From: an uncultured Eubacteriales bacterium
GTDB taxonomy: Bacteria; Bacillota; Clostridia; Oscillospirales; Acutalibacteraceae
Length of the DNA: 64,000 nucleotides
NCBI GenBank assembly: GCA_948823415.1
Contig: CAQKRU010000004.1
Location: 1-64,000, forward strand
Reading direction: 5' to 3'
The translations under genes were made by a program, and so were the position numbers. The notes under the pieces are model-generated. The model ran no database searches. It saw nothing but the letters and a program-made list of their open reading frames with translations, and was not told the origin of the DNA. This document shows, one piece after another, positions 35,761 to 45,464 of the stretch (position 1 is its first letter; each line of letters opens with the position of its first letter).

Positions 35761-36942
35761 TCACGCGTTTTTGCGCGTAATTTTTTCCCACAACGGAGAC
35801 ATGCTCCGCAACTTCGCAACAATAGGCGGCAGGACTCCCAAAATATAGTCAACGTCAGCCATAGAATTTTCCTCGCTAAGGGTAATCCGCAGGGAACCAT
35901 GGGCAATTTCGTGCGGCAACCCGATGGCAAGCAAGACGTGGCTAGGGTCGAGCGAACCCGAGGTGCACGCCGAGCCCGAAGAAGCACAAATGCCGTTAGC
36001 GTCCAACATTAAAAGCAGAGATTCACCCTCAATGCCGCTAAAACTCACGTTTACATTCCCGGCAAGACGCTTCTTAGGATGTCCATTAAGCCGAGTATGC
36101 TCGATTTTCAAAAGATTTTCAATGAGCTTATCCCTAATGGCAATCAGCTTTTCATTTTGACTCTCAATGCCTTCGCAAGCAATCTCCAAAGCTTTGGCCA
36201 TTCCAACAATCTCAGCAACGTTTTCAGTCCCCGCGCGACGACGTCTTTCTTGTGCACCACCTTCGATCAGATTTTGCAGCACGACGCCATTTTTAACGTA
36301 CAAAGCGCCAATACCCTTAGGGCCGTGGAATTTATGCGCGGACAAAGACAACAAATCGATGTTTTGCTCAACCACGTCAACCCGAAGATGCCCAACAGCC
36401 TGCACAGCGTCGGTGTGAAACAAAACATTATACCTGCGGCAAACCTCGCCAATCTCAGGAATGGGCTGAATCGTGCCAATCTCATTATTAGCGTACATGA
36501 TGCTAACCAGCGCGGTTTTGTCCTTGATCGCGCGCTCAAGCTCATCAATCCGGACGATCCCATCGTCGTGAACGTCCAAATAAGTAACCGCAAAACCCTC
36601 TTTTTCAAGGGCCTGAACAGTGTGCAAAACCGCATGATGCTCGAATTTAGACGTGATAATATGATTCTTGCCTTTTTTTTGCATAGCACGAGCCACGCCT
36701 TTAATTGCCCAATTGTCGGCCTCGCTGCCACCAGAAGTAAAATATACTTCGCGAGGCGTTGCGCCAAGGCATGCAGCGATGGTAGCCCGAGCCTCTTCCA
36801 TTGCCTTTTTTGCCGTCTGGCCAACAGAATAAATGCTCGAAGGGTTGCCAAAATGCGTTTTCAAAAACGGCAACATAGCGTCCAACACAGGTGCCGAGAT
36901 CGGCGTGGTTGCGGCGTTGTCGACATATACAATTTTCTCCAT
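35761..36942 (-). CDS. nifS: Cysteine desulfurase (NifS/IscS type)
   Basis: A PLP enzyme that takes sulfur from cysteine for Fe-S clusters. The N-terminus [12 protein letters not shown], the [11 protein letters not shown] loop, the PLP lysine in [16 protein letters not shown], and the catalytic cysteine in [16 protein letters not shown] are all present. The [10 protein letters not shown] arrangement marks the NifS/IscS (class I) type. The length is about 393 aa. I chose ATG 36942, preceded by AAGGTGA at 5 nt. Further upstream ATGs at 36957 and 36987 lack such sites, and 36987 lies upstream of the expected transcript start. It is paired with nifU. Confidence 0.94.
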   Translation of the reverse strand: MEKIVYVDNAATTPISAPVLDAMLPFLKTHFGNPSSIYSVGQTAKKAMEEARATIAACLGATPREVYFTSGGSEADNWAIKGVARAMQKKGKNHIITSKFEHHAVLHTVQALEKEGFAVTYLDVHDDGIVRIDELERAIKDKTALVSIMYANNEIGTIQPIPEIGEVCRRYNVLFHTDAVQAVGHLRVDVVEQNIDLLSLSAHKFHGPKGIGALYVKNGVVLQNLIEGGAQERRRRAGTENVAEIVGMAKALEIACEGIESQNEKLIAIRDKLIENLLKIEHTRLNGHPKKRLAGNVNVSFSGIEGESLLLMLDANGICASSGSACTSGSLDPSHVLLAIGLPHEIAHGSLRITLSEENSMADVDYILGVLPPIVAKLRSMSPLWEKITRKNA

Positions 36943-36978
36943 AGGGGTCACCTTCATAAAAACTAGTTCATTTAAAAT

Positions 36979-37007
36979 ATTATACAACGGCGGTACTTTT
37001 TATGCAA
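36979..37007 (-). promoter_or_regulatory. Promoter of nifS-nifU
   Basis: TTGCAT (37002-37007), a 17-nt spacer and TATAAT (36979-36984), in the gap between rnhA and nifS. Confidence 0.7.
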
Positions 37008-37020
37008 TAGCCGGCAAGTC

Positions 37021-37524
37021 TTAGTGGTTAGCCGATTTGGCTTTGGTCGCGGCTTGGACGGCTAATTCATCGCAGCGCTCGTTTTCTGGATGCCCAGCGT
37101 GGCCCTTAACCCAGACTATTGACAGGCTGTGTTTGTCGAGCAATGGCAACAGTTTTTCCCAAAGATCTATATTTAAAGCCGGAGAATTTCCAGAGCGCTT
37201 CCAGCCGTTGGAACGCCATTTTTTGGCCCAGCCTTTAGAGATAGCGTCGCAAACATATTTTGAATCGCTGCACAAAGTGACACAGCAGGGCTCTTTAAGC
37301 AGACTCAAAGCCTCAATAACGGCGCTAAGCTCCATCCGATTATTTGTAGTGCTAGCGTCCCCGCCAGATATCTCCTTTTCGCGCCCATTATATCTTAAAA
37401 TAGCGCCCCAGCCGCCCGGCCCAGGATTCCCCAAACAGGCGCCATCGGTAAATATTTCGACCTTTTTCAAGCAATCTGCACGATTAAACGCCAAATTCAC
37501 AAAAAATTTATCGCAAATTCGCAT
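37021..37524 (-). CDS. rnhA: Ribonuclease HI
   Basis: Cleaves RNA in RNA-DNA hybrids. The catalytic acids are in [39 protein letters not shown] and the final ENERCDELA. The [12 protein letters not shown] loop is present. The length from ATG 37524 is 167 aa, about 18 residues longer at the N-terminus than usual. A TTG at 37470 ([10 protein letters not shown]) would give the classical start but has no Shine-Dalgarno site; the ATG has GAGGTG 14 nt upstream. The start is therefore uncertain. It has its own promoter. Confidence 0.92.
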   Translation of the reverse strand: MRICDKFFVNLAFNRADCLKKVEIFTDGACLGNPGPGGWGAILRYNGREKEISGGDASTTNNRMELSAVIEALSLLKEPCCVTLCSDSKYVCDAISKGWAKKWRSNGWKRSGNSPALNIDLWEKLLPLLDKHSLSIVWVKGHAGHPENERCDELAVQAATKAKSANH

Positions 37525-37587
37525 TTAATTCGCACACGCACCTCATTTCAAAATTTAAATTTCATCTTGAACATTACAGCAGCATAA

Positions 37588-37616
37588 ATTATACCAACTT
37601 AAAATCAAGAATGCAA
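37588..37616 (-). promoter_or_regulatory. Promoter of rnhA
   Basis: TTGCAT (37611-37616), a 17-nt spacer and TATAAT (37588-37593). Confidence 0.7.
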
Positions 37617-37703
37617 ATTTTGCTCGCGGCCCGGTTTGTGACTATGCAAAGATTATCTGCAAATAATATTCTGTAGCCGTTGAGGGATTATATATGTTTT
37701 TGC

Positions 37704-37732
37704 TTGACAATTTTATAGCAAAATGTTAAAAT
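37704..37732 (+). promoter_or_regulatory. Main promoter of the rnj operon
   Basis: Perfect TTGACA (37704-37709), a 17-nt spacer and TAAAAT (37727-37732), with TGT giving an extended -10. It predicts a 5' leader of about 225 nt. Confidence 0.8.
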
Positions 37733-37768
37733 TACAATAACGTTAGTGGTCGGTTTTGGTAATGGATT

Positions 37769-37777
37769 TGTTATAAT
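37769..37777 (+). promoter_or_regulatory. Possible second promoter in the rnj leader
   Basis: TGTTATAAT, an extended -10 with no clear -35. Transcripts from here would still include the hairpin at 37837. Confidence 0.35.
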
Positions 37778-37836
37778 TTTCTGTTACTTTAATTTATTTT
37801 TTGATTATAAATGCTTAGGCTATTTGTTTTTTGCGC

Positions 37837-37867
37837 TCTCCGGCACCGTCTGCGGAGATTTATTTTT
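37837..37867 (+). terminator. Terminator-like hairpin inside the rnj leader
   Basis: Stem TCTCCG/CGGAGA with a 10-nt loop, followed by TTTATTTTTT. It lies between the rnj promoter and the gene, so it is placed like an attenuator. Confidence 0.5.
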
Positions 37868-37963
37868 TAACTATTATAGAATTTTTATAACCAAAAGGTA
37901 AAAATTTGATTTTTTATTTTATTTTAAATTTAATGTTTATTTTTAATGGAGGTATTTTTTGTA

Positions 37964-40126
37964 ATGATGGATCAAAACGAGAATTTAATTGGAAGGAGAC
38001 CTACCCCAACGGCTCCCAAACGGCAGCATCCGTCTCGGAACATAAATAAGCAGTCGGATCAACTTTTGCTGGGCGCGGACGGTAGGGTTATTATTGATAA
38101 TTTGAGCAATAATGCGGAAAGCAAGAGTGCGAATGTCACTAACAGTAGTGATAATGGCGCAAAGAGGGAAGTTAAAGATAGTAGCAAATTAAAAAGAACT
38201 AGAACAAGAACTAACGCGGGCAGGCCGAATAAAAGTAGCACTAACATTAACAAAGAGCAAGCAACTTCTGACGGTAAGACAGCTTCGGTTAATGCGAAGG
38301 GGCAAAGTACGAATAATCAAAACCAAAACCAGACCGGCAAAAACAAAAAAAGGCAGACTTTTAATAACAGAAAAAAGGCGACTGGTAAGGGTTCGCCCGA
38401 GGTTACTGCGACTGACGTTAAGGCTACTGGCAAAAAGACTGGCCGGTATTCCAAAAAGAAGAGCAATAAGCCATCGATAAAAGTGGCGTTTTTGGGCGGT
38501 TTAAATGAGATTGGTAAGAACATCACCCTGTTTGAGTGCGAGGGCGACATGTTTGTTTTGGACTGCGGCATGACCTTTCCGGATGGCGAAATGCCGGGCG
38601 TTGACTTGGTTATTCCGGATTTTTCTTATATCGAAAAAAATGTTGATAAAATTAAGGGCCTAGTCATAACGCATGGTCACGAGGATCATATTGGCGCGAT
38701 TCCTTATTTGCTCAAGAAGGTGAATATCCCGATTTATGCAACGCCGCTGACTATTGGGCTGATTGGAAGCAAGCTAAAAGAGTACAATCTGGTTAAGAAG
38801 GCTAAGCTGAATGCCGTTACGCCGGGACATCGGATAAAGTTGGGCTGCATGGAGGTTGAATTTATCCATGTGAACCATTCTATTCCTGATGCTGTGGGCG
38901 TTGCGATATATTCTCCGGCCGGAACGCTTGTGCATACGGGGGACTTTAAAATTGACTGTACACCTGTGCAAGGCGAAATGACGGATCTTGGCAAGTTTGC
39001 GCAGATTGGATCGCAGGGAGTCTTGGCTTTGTTTGCGGACTCGACCAATGCGGAACGCGCGGGATACACCATCACGGAGCAGAAGGTCATTGCGTCTTTT
39101 GAGCACCTGTTTAAGCAAGCCGAAAACAACCGGATTATAATTGCGTCGTTTGCGTCGAACATTGGCCGGATACAGCAGATTATAAATTGTGCGCACAAAT
39201 ATGACCGCAAGGTTGCCTTTTCGGGGCGAAGCATGATTAACTATATGGCTATTGCCGATGAGATGGGGTATCTTGACATTCCGGACGAGGTGATTATTGA
39301 TATAGACTTGCTTAATAAGTACCCTAAAGAAAAGACGGTGCTTTTGACCACTGGCAGCCAGGGTGAGCCGATGTCTGCTTTGACGAGGATGGCTTACTCT
39401 GATCATCGGAAGGTTGAGGTTGGGCCGGACGATTTTATCATTATTTCGGCGAATCCGATTCCTGGAAACGAGAAGATGGTGGGAGCGGTTGTTAACGAGC
39501 TTCTTAAAAAGGGCTGCACGGTCGTTTATGAGTCTATGTATGAGGTTCACGTTTCTGGCCACGCCTGCCAGGAGGAGCTTAAGATTATTCAGGGGATTGT
39601 TAAGCCTAAGTACTTTATCCCTGTCCACGGCGAGCAGAAGCACTTACACCATCATGCGCAGCTGGCTAAGAGCATGGGCATGAAGCATTCGAACGTTTTT
39701 ATTGGTGATATTGGCGACGTTATCGAGATTAATGAAGATTATTTGAAGTATTTGGGCAAGGTGCCGGCTGGCAGAATCTTGGTGGATGGCCTTGGAGTCG
39801 GTGACGTTGGGAGTATTGTTTTGCGGGACAGAAAGCATCTGGCTCAGGACGGGCTGATTGTTGTTGTTTGCACTATGGATTTCTCGAACGGATATATTGT
39901 TTCGGGGCCGGACATTGTCTCGCGGGGGTTTGTTTATGTGCGAGAGTCGGAGCCTTTGATGGAGACTGCGAAAAATAAGGTTATTAAAGTTTTGGAGGGC
40001 TGTAACGAAGACGGAGTGCGCGAATGGGGCATTATGAAGACGAAGATTAAGGACGAACTTGCTAAGTTTTTTTATGAGCAGACGAAAAGAAGCCCGATGA
40101 TTTTGCCAATAATTATGGAAATTTAA
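37964..40126 (+). CDS. rnj: Ribonuclease J with long basic N-terminal extension
   Basis: A beta-CASP metallo-beta-lactamase RNase with endonuclease and 5'-to-3' exonuclease activity, central to mRNA decay and rRNA maturation in Firmicutes. The catalytic core begins near residue 170 (KVAFLGGLNEIGKN), with the zinc motif HGHEDHIG at about 237-244, HTGDFKID, the beta-CASP ATTGSQGEP-like segment LLTTGSQGEPMSAL, and SGHACQEELK. Before the core lies an extension of about 165 residues rich in Asn, Lys, Ser, Thr and Arg, probably disordered. I chose ATG 37964 because GGAGGT lies 10 nt upstream; the ATG at 37946 overlaps that site. gdpP follows after 55 nt. Confidence 0.95.
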   Translation: MMDQNENLIGRRPTPTAPKRQHPSRNINKQSDQLLLGADGRVIIDNLSNNAESKSANVTNSSDNGAKREVKDSSKLKRTRTRTNAGRPNKSSTNINKEQATSDGKTASVNAKGQSTNNQNQNQTGKNKKRQTFNNRKKATGKGSPEVTATDVKATGKKTGRYSKKKSNKPSIKVAFLGGLNEIGKNITLFECEGDMFVLDCGMTFPDGEMPGVDLVIPDFSYIEKNVDKIKGLVITHGHEDHIGAIPYLLKKVNIPIYATPLTIGLIGSKLKEYNLVKKAKLNAVTPGHRIKLGCMEVEFIHVNHSIPDAVGVAIYSPAGTLVHTGDFKIDCTPVQGEMTDLGKFAQIGSQGVLALFADSTNAERAGYTITEQKVIASFEHLFKQAENNRIIIASFASNIGRIQQIINCAHKYDRKVAFSGRSMINYMAIADEMGYLDIPDEVIIDIDLLNKYPKEKTVLLTTGSQGEPMSALTRMAYSDHRKVEVGPDDFIIISANPIPGNEKMVGAVVNELLKKGCTVVYESMYEVHVSGHACQEELKIIQGIVKPKYFIPVHGEQKHLHHHAQLAKSMGMKHSNVFIGDIGDVIEINEDYLKYLGKVPAGRILVDGLGVGDVGSIVLRDRKHLAQDGLIVVVCTMDFSNGYIVSGPDIVSRGFVYVRESEPLMETAKNKVIKVLEGCNEDGVREWGIMKTKIKDELAKFFYEQTKRSPMILPIIMEI

Positions 40127-40181
40127 GTAGATATTTGTTATCATATGAGTTGATGCGATCACGTTGCGCGGGGGTGCTTTT

Positions 40182-42122
40182 TTGAGAAAAAAAGTTTGGG
40201 TTACAACGCCTTTAGTGTTCATCATGAACCTGCTGATGTTTATGATGGCGGCGGTTAGCTGGTTCTTCAACAAGTATATATTTTTTGCGGAATTGGCTCT
40301 GGTTGTGGTTTTGTTCTTTTTGCTGGCCAGGGGAATCTTCGATTTTAAAAGATATGTGGAATCGCTTATGAGTGACTTACTCGACGCGCAGCGGGATAGC
40401 GATAAATTTTTGGAATGGACACCGTTTTCTGCCGTGGCGATTGGCAAGAATGACGAGATTGTTTTTGCTAATGACTCGTTTAAGTCGGAGGTTGCGGGGA
40501 ACTCGAATTGCTTGGGTGAATCTGTTGAGAAGTTTTTGAATAATAAGAAGGTTGGCTACATTTTTGAGCGCAACGGTGTTGATGTTTCTCATAATGGCAA
40601 GAGATTCACGGTGTACGGCGTGGCTTCGCCCAAGATAAACGTGCTGTATTTTATTGAGGACACTTACTATAAGGAGACTACCTTTGAATATTTGGCGAGC
40701 CGGCCGACGGTTATGCTGATTATGTTTGACAATAAGGATGAGATTTTGAGGGACATCGAAGTTGAGCAGAGCAGCTTGGTTGTTGCGGGAGTTGAGCAGC
40801 TGCTTCAGAACTGGGCAAGGGACGCTAAGGCTATTTTTAGGAAGCTCAACGACGCCTTTTATATGATGATTGTTGAAGAGCGCTACGTTAAGGGCTTTGT
40901 TGATGAGAAGTTTTTGGTGCTTGAATCTGTGAGAAAAGTTAGGCTCGATGAAAATAAATTTGCGACGGTCTCGATTGGTGTGGGCAGGAATGCTGCTAAC
41001 TTGCAAGAAAGTGAGCTTTGGGCTAAAAAGGCTTTGGAGATGGCTTTGGGCCGGGGTGGAGACCAGGCTGTGGTTAAGCATAGGGACACGTTTGCGTTTT
41101 TTGGAGGCGTTTCTAAAGAGACCGAGAAGCTCGACAAGGTGCGCACGAGGGTGATTGCGAACACGTTGCTTGAACACGTTCGGGAGAGCGACTTGATTCT
41201 TATTATGGGGCACAAATATTCGGACCTGGACAGCGTGGGCGCTTGCGTTGGAGTGTGGAGTGCGATTACTAAGGGTCAGAAGAAGAACGCTTATGTTGTT
41301 TTGAACGAGGCGGCCACTCTGGCGGAGAATGTCGTGCAGGCTGTTAAGAAGGCTACCGACGAGAAGGTGTTTATCGCGTCTTCGGCGGCTTTGAATATTA
41401 TTACCGAGAAGACCTTGCTTATTGTTGTGGATACGCATTCGCCTAGCTTTGTGGAGGATTTCTCGGTTTATCAGCGATGCAAGCGCACGGTTGTGATTGA
41501 TCATCACAGGATGATGGTGAACCACATTGACGGCGCTTTGGTTTTTTATCATGAACCCTCGGCGTCTTCGGCTTCGGAGATGGTTACGGAGCTTGTTCAG
41601 TATTTTGGAGAGGACTTTTTGACTTCTGTTGAGGCGGAGGCTTTGCTTTCTGGAATCATGCTGGATACGAGGAATTTTGTGCTTAAGACGGGTGTTCGGA
41701 CCTTTGAAGCGGCGGCTTTTTTGCGCAAACGAGGGGCTAGCACTGTGACTGTGAAGCGGTTTTTCTCTAATACTATAACGACTTATAAGGAGAAATATCA
41801 GCTGGTTTCTACGGCGGAGATCTTCAACAGCTGCGCTATATCGGTTTCTCCGCGGAGCATGAAAAATATCCGGTTGGCGGCGGCACAGGCGGCGGACGAA
41901 TTGCTCGATATTCAGGGGGTTAAGGCGTCTTTTGTTATATATTTTGACAACGATGTGGTGAACGTTTCTGCCCGGTCTATGGGGGATGTTAACGTTCAGC
42001 CTTTGATGGAAAAGCTGGGTGGCGGCGGACATCAAACGATGGCTGGGGCGCAGATCGAAGAGGCTGATGTGGAGCAGGTTAAGGAGAGAGTCATGGCGAT
42101 GATCACAGCAATAAATAATTAA
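40182..42122 (+). CDS. gdpP: Cyclic-di-AMP phosphodiesterase GdpP (DHH family)
   Basis: Degrades the second messenger c-di-AMP, which controls turgor, potassium transport and wall stress. Two membrane helices (about residues 5-50) are followed by a PAS-like region, a degenerate GGDEF-like domain (VATVSIGVG) and the DHH-DHHA1 phosphodiesterase: GHKYSDLDSVGAC, VVDTHSP, VVIDHHRM and the C-terminal GGGGHQTMAGAQ. The length is about 646 aa. I chose TTG 40182 because GGGGGTG lies 5 nt upstream; an earlier TTG at 40164 precedes that site. The order gdpP-rplI-dnaB is conserved across Firmicutes. Confidence 0.95.
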   Translation: MRKKVWVTTPLVFIMNLLMFMMAAVSWFFNKYIFFAELALVVVLFFLLARGIFDFKRYVESLMSDLLDAQRDSDKFLEWTPFSAVAIGKNDEIVFANDSFKSEVAGNSNCLGESVEKFLNNKKVGYIFERNGVDVSHNGKRFTVYGVASPKINVLYFIEDTYYKETTFEYLASRPTVMLIMFDNKDEILRDIEVEQSSLVVAGVEQLLQNWARDAKAIFRKLNDAFYMMIVEERYVKGFVDEKFLVLESVRKVRLDENKFATVSIGVGRNAANLQESELWAKKALEMALGRGGDQAVVKHRDTFAFFGGVSKETEKLDKVRTRVIANTLLEHVRESDLILIMGHKYSDLDSVGACVGVWSAITKGQKKNAYVVLNEAATLAENVVQAVKKATDEKVFIASSAALNIITEKTLLIVVDTHSPSFVEDFSVYQRCKRTVVIDHHRMMVNHIDGALVFYHEPSASSASEMVTELVQYFGEDFLTSVEAEALLSGIMLDTRNFVLKTGVRTFEAAAFLRKRGASTVTVKRFFSNTITTYKEKYQLVSTAEIFNSCAISVSPRSMKNIRLAAAQAADELLDIQGVKASFVIYFDNDVVNVSARSMGDVNVQPLMEKLGGGGHQTMAGAQIEEADVEQVKERVMAMITAINN

Positions 42123-42143
42123 TTGATTTTGGGAGTGTTGACG

Positions 42144-42590
42144 ATGCAAGTGATACTGTTAAGCGACGTGAGAGGCAGGGGCAAAAAGGGCGATTTGATC
42201 AGGGTTTCGGATGGATATGCGAGAAATTGTTTGCTGCCTAAAAAATTAGCCAAAGAGGCGACAGCACAGGCTTTGAACGAGCTTGATAACGCTAAAAAAG
42301 CCATGCAGCACCGGGTTGAGGAGGAGATTAAGAAGGCCAAGGAAGAGATGGCGGTTATAGATGGAAAGATTGTAAAGATATTGGCCAAGGCGGGCAACGG
42401 GGGTCGACTTTTTGGCTCTATTACGGCCAAGGAGGTTGCTACGGAGATTGAGAAGAATTATAATGTTTCTATTGATAAGCGGAAAATCTCTTTAAATGGC
42501 GAGATTAAGTCGCTTGGCAGCTATGAGTTTGAGGTGAAGCTTTATAACGGAATAAGCGCCAAGATGACGGTTATGGTTATGGGAGAATAG
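42144..42590 (+). CDS. rplI: 50S ribosomal protein L9
   Basis: Binds domain V of 23S rRNA. The N-terminal MQVILLSDVRGRGKKGDLIRV and the YARNCLLPKKLA stretches are characteristic, followed by the long connecting helix and a C-terminal domain with GRLFGSITAKEVA. The length of 148 aa is normal. The ATG at 42144 has GGGAG 8 nt upstream; an in-frame start at 42123 lies right on the gdpP stop and is not conserved. Confidence 0.97.
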   Translation: MQVILLSDVRGRGKKGDLIRVSDGYARNCLLPKKLAKEATAQALNELDNAKKAMQHRVEEEIKKAKEEMAVIDGKIVKILAKAGNGGRLFGSITAKEVATEIEKNYNVSIDKRKISLNGEIKSLGSYEFEVKLYNGISAKMTVMVMGE

Positions 42591-42629
42591 GCGATTCGAT
42601 TTAAAATGGCCGCAAGGGAGCAGGACGAC

Positions 42630-44000
42630 ATGGATGAGATAAAAGTTACTTCTGGGTACGATGGCTTAAAGCTGCCGTTTAGTGCAGAGGCAGAGCAGTC
42701 GGTTTTGGGCGCTATATTGCTGGACTCGCAGTGTTTGGACAGGATCATAGAGATTTTGCCGGTGGCGGATTATTTTTATTTGGCAAATCATAAGCTGATC
42801 TACGCTACGATGCTTGAGATGTTCACACTTGGGCGGCCTATCGACTTTGTCACCGTGCTTGACAACTTAAAGAAAGATGGCGACTTTGACGAGGCGAATG
42901 CGAAGACTTATTTGTTGCAGTTGGCCCAAATTGTGCCGTCGATTAAAAACGCGAGTACATATGCCTACATTGTTCGCGACAACTATGACGTGCGCACGCT
43001 CATCACCACGGCGAGGGACATAATTGAGGATGCGTCTTCTGGTGCAGGAGACGCGGCTACTTTGCTGGATTCGGCTGAGCAAAAGATTTTTGATATCCGC
43101 CAGGGCAAGAATATGCAGGGGTTGCAGAGGATTAACGAGACGATTATCGAGACTTTTGACAGGCTGGATAGGCTGAATTCGGATGAGAATCAGTTGTATC
43201 AGGGTGTGCCGACGGGGATTAAGGATCTGGACGAGACTATAAGTGGACTTAATCGGTCGGACTTGATTTTGCTGGCGGCTCGGCCTGGAATGGGTAAAAC
43301 TAGCTTTGCGCTGAACATTGCGCGCCATATTGCGGTTAAAGAAAAAAAGAGGGTTGCGTTTTTCTCGCTTGAAATGACGAAAGAGCAGCTTACCTCTAGG
43401 TTGCTCTCAACAGAGGCTATGGTTGCTGGGATGAAGCTGCGCACGGGCAAGCTGGCCGACGACGAATGGATCCGGCTTATAGAAGCGGGCGATATTTTGT
43501 CGCGCTCGGAGATTTACTTTGACGATACACCCGGGATTACGGTATCGGAAATGAAGGCAAAACTGCGGCGCTTAAAGAATGTCGACTTGGTTGTGGTGGA
43601 CTATCTGCAGCTGATGTCTGGCGGAAAGCGGATTGAGAACAGGGTTCAGGAGGTTTCTGTGATTACGAGGAGCCTCAAAATTATGGCGAAGGAAATCAAC
43701 GTGCCGGTCGTTACACTGTCGCAGTTGTCTCGTGCCAGCGAACAGCGCACGGATCATCGGCCGTTGCTATCGGACTTGCGTGATTCGGGATCTATCGAGC
43801 AGGACGCCGATATTGTGCTGTTTCTTTATCGCAACGACTACTATAAGGACGGTGACAACGTTGACGAAGATGCCGACAGAAACAGCGGTGAATGCATAAT
43901 TGCGAAGAACAGGCATGGTGAAACCCGCTCGGTGCCGCTGCATTGGCAGGGAGAGTTTATGCGGTTTACGGCTAAGGAGGCAAAACGGCTTGAATTCTGA
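42630..44000 (+). CDS. dnaB: Replicative DNA helicase DnaB
   Basis: The hexameric 5'-to-3' helicase of the replisome. The N-terminal domain begins with LPFSAEAEQSVLGAILLD. The RecA-like domain has Walker A ARPGMGKTSFALNIA, FFSLEMTKEQLTSRL, Walker B LVVVDYLQLM and the C-terminal LSDLRDSGSIEQDADIV and AKNRHGET motifs. The length is about 456 aa. I chose ATG 42630 because GGGAG lies 9 nt upstream; ATG 42606 has no such site. No intein is present. It overlaps the tilS start by 11 nt. Confidence 0.96.
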   Translation: MDEIKVTSGYDGLKLPFSAEAEQSVLGAILLDSQCLDRIIEILPVADYFYLANHKLIYATMLEMFTLGRPIDFVTVLDNLKKDGDFDEANAKTYLLQLAQIVPSIKNASTYAYIVRDNYDVRTLITTARDIIEDASSGAGDAATLLDSAEQKIFDIRQGKNMQGLQRINETIIETFDRLDRLNSDENQLYQGVPTGIKDLDETISGLNRSDLILLAARPGMGKTSFALNIARHIAVKEKKRVAFFSLEMTKEQLTSRLLSTEAMVAGMKLRTGKLADDEWIRLIEAGDILSRSEIYFDDTPGITVSEMKAKLRRLKNVDLVVVDYLQLMSGGKRIENRVQEVSVITRSLKIMAKEINVPVVTLSQLSRASEQRTDHRPLLSDLRDSGSIEQDADIVLFLYRNDYYKDGDNVDEDADRNSGECIIAKNRHGETRSVPLHWQGEFMRFTAKEAKRLEF

Positions 44001-45381
44001 AGTTATCCGCATTGAGGCAAAAATTAACGAGGCAATTTTTAAGCATGGGATGCTGGAAAACGCTGATACGGTGATTATCGGAGTCTCTGGTGGGGCCGAT
44101 TCTATGGCGCTTTTGAGGTTTTTTGAAAAGAATTTTAGGGGCAAGTTGAATATCATTGTGGCTCATGTTAATCATTGCCTGCGCGGGGCTGAATCCGACC
44201 GGGATGAGGCTTTTGTTAAGAATTATTGCGAAAAAAACGCTATAAAGCTTGAAGTTTTGCGGGTGGACGTGATGAAAGCCTCAGAAAATATGGGCCAAAG
44301 CATTGAAGAATGCGCAAGGACGCTGCGATATCGGTTTTTTAGTGATTTAGCGAGTACGCATAAGGGCAAGATTACTACGGCGCACACATTGTCGGACAGC
44401 ATTGAGACGATGATGATCAACTTGGCTAGAGGAACGGGTCTCAGTGGTCTTTGCGGAATTGCGCCCAAGAGAGAGAATATTATAAGGCCGTTGATTTTTT
44501 TGAAGAGGGCCGAAACCCAGGCATATTGCGAAAAGAGCGGCGTTGATTTTGTTACCGACAGCACAAATTTAGATCGTGAGTACACCAGAAATAAGATCCG
44601 GCTGGATGTGGTGCCGGTTTTAAAGCAGATTAACCCGGAATTTGAGGCCACAGCCGCTCGGACGCTTGCTTTGCTAAAGGCAGATGAAGAATATCTGAAT
44701 GCAGTTGCGGCCAAAATTTTGAGTGAAAGTTTAGTTTCGCCCGGTGTATACGCGTTAAACAAGGTTAAAACTCAGCCGTTGCCGATTTTGTCTAGGTTTA
44801 TACGCTTGGCTGTTTTTGAATTTTTAAAGTCGAATGTTACGGCGCAGCACGTGGATTTGATTTTGGGCTTGATAGAGGCTAACCGTGGGGCGGTGAATTT
44901 GCCGCGGGGAATAACGGTTTGTGTGAAGGACAATTTATTGACCGTCAAGAAAACTGCGAAAAAGCCGGACGCTCCACAAAACGACATGGTGATCCCTTTT
45001 AAAGCGGGGGATCTCTTGACAGAAAATTCAAAAAAGTTCATAATAAAGGTGTTGAGCAGAGGGGACTTTGAGAAATTTGGTAAGGCCGATGAATTGCCGC
45101 TTTTTTGCGCGCTGGATTATGATAAAATAGGTAAGGACGCGGTTTTTAGGACGCGAAGAGCTGGAGATCGCTTTTGCCAGGCGGGCAGAGGGGTTACTAA
45201 AACTGTAAAAAAGCTGTTTAACGAGCTTAAAATTCCGCAAAGTGAGCGAGACCACGTTTTGATGCTAGTGGCGAATGGCAACGAGGTGCTGTGGATCGAC
45301 GGAGTGGGAATTGCTGAGTGCGTTAAAGTTACCGAGGGCACGCAAAAAGTGGCGATTATTTATTTTGCTGATAAAGAATAA
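43990..45381 (+). CDS. tilS: tRNA(Ile)-lysidine synthase
   Basis: Modifies C34 of the CAU anticodon of tRNA-Ile2 to lysidine, changing both charging and decoding to AUA. The PP-loop is VIIGVSGGADSMALL. The NHCLRGAESDRDE and GKITTAHTLSDSIETMMINL segments are typical, and the C-terminal TilS domain has FRTRRAGDRFC. The length is about 463 aa. The start is TTG 43990: AAGGAGG lies 9 nt upstream, and an earlier in-frame ATG at 43900 is deep inside dnaB. Its likely substrate tRNA is at 26015-26091. Confidence 0.94.
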   Translation: MNSEVIRIEAKINEAIFKHGMLENADTVIIGVSGGADSMALLRFFEKNFRGKLNIIVAHVNHCLRGAESDRDEAFVKNYCEKNAIKLEVLRVDVMKASENMGQSIEECARTLRYRFFSDLASTHKGKITTAHTLSDSIETMMINLARGTGLSGLCGIAPKRENIIRPLIFLKRAETQAYCEKSGVDFVTDSTNLDREYTRNKIRLDVVPVLKQINPEFEATAARTLALLKADEEYLNAVAAKILSESLVSPGVYALNKVKTQPLPILSRFIRLAVFEFLKSNVTAQHVDLILGLIEANRGAVNLPRGITVCVKDNLLTVKKTAKKPDAPQNDMVIPFKAGDLLTENSKKFIIKVLSRGDFEKFGKADELPLFCALDYDKIGKDAVFRTRRAGDRFCQAGRGVTKTVKKLFNELKIPQSERDHVLMLVANGNEVLWIDGVGIAECVKVTEGTQKVAIIYFADKE

Positions 45382-45464
45382 TGTGGCGAAAAATTTTTGG
45401 AGCTGACTCCCTTTAAGCTCAGTATTAATGGGAAATTTAACGGTATTTATAAAAGGAGAGCGGG

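Larger units (their letters stand above)
37740..37963 (+). promoter_or_regulatory. Long AT-rich 5' leader of rnj
   Basis: With the rnhA promoter region, this fills the only stretch without a gene longer than 300 nt (37525-37963). The leader is very AT-rich except for the hairpin at 37837-37858. A 19-codon reading frame (ATG 37811 to TAA 37870), rich in Leu and Arg, overlaps the hairpin but has no ribosome-binding site. No known riboswitch class was recognised. Confidence 0.5.

Noticed and set aside
35761..36987. Extended nifS start at 36987
   Set aside because: It lies upstream of the expected transcript start from the 36979-37007 promoter and lacks a ribosome site; ATG 36942 has AAGGTGA.
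40377..42149. A 590-codon open frame on the minus strand opposite gdpP
   Set aside because: It lies wholly antisense to a gene with clear motifs, its translation is rich in Arg, His and Asn with no domain, and it has no ribosome site. It reflects codon bias of gdpP.
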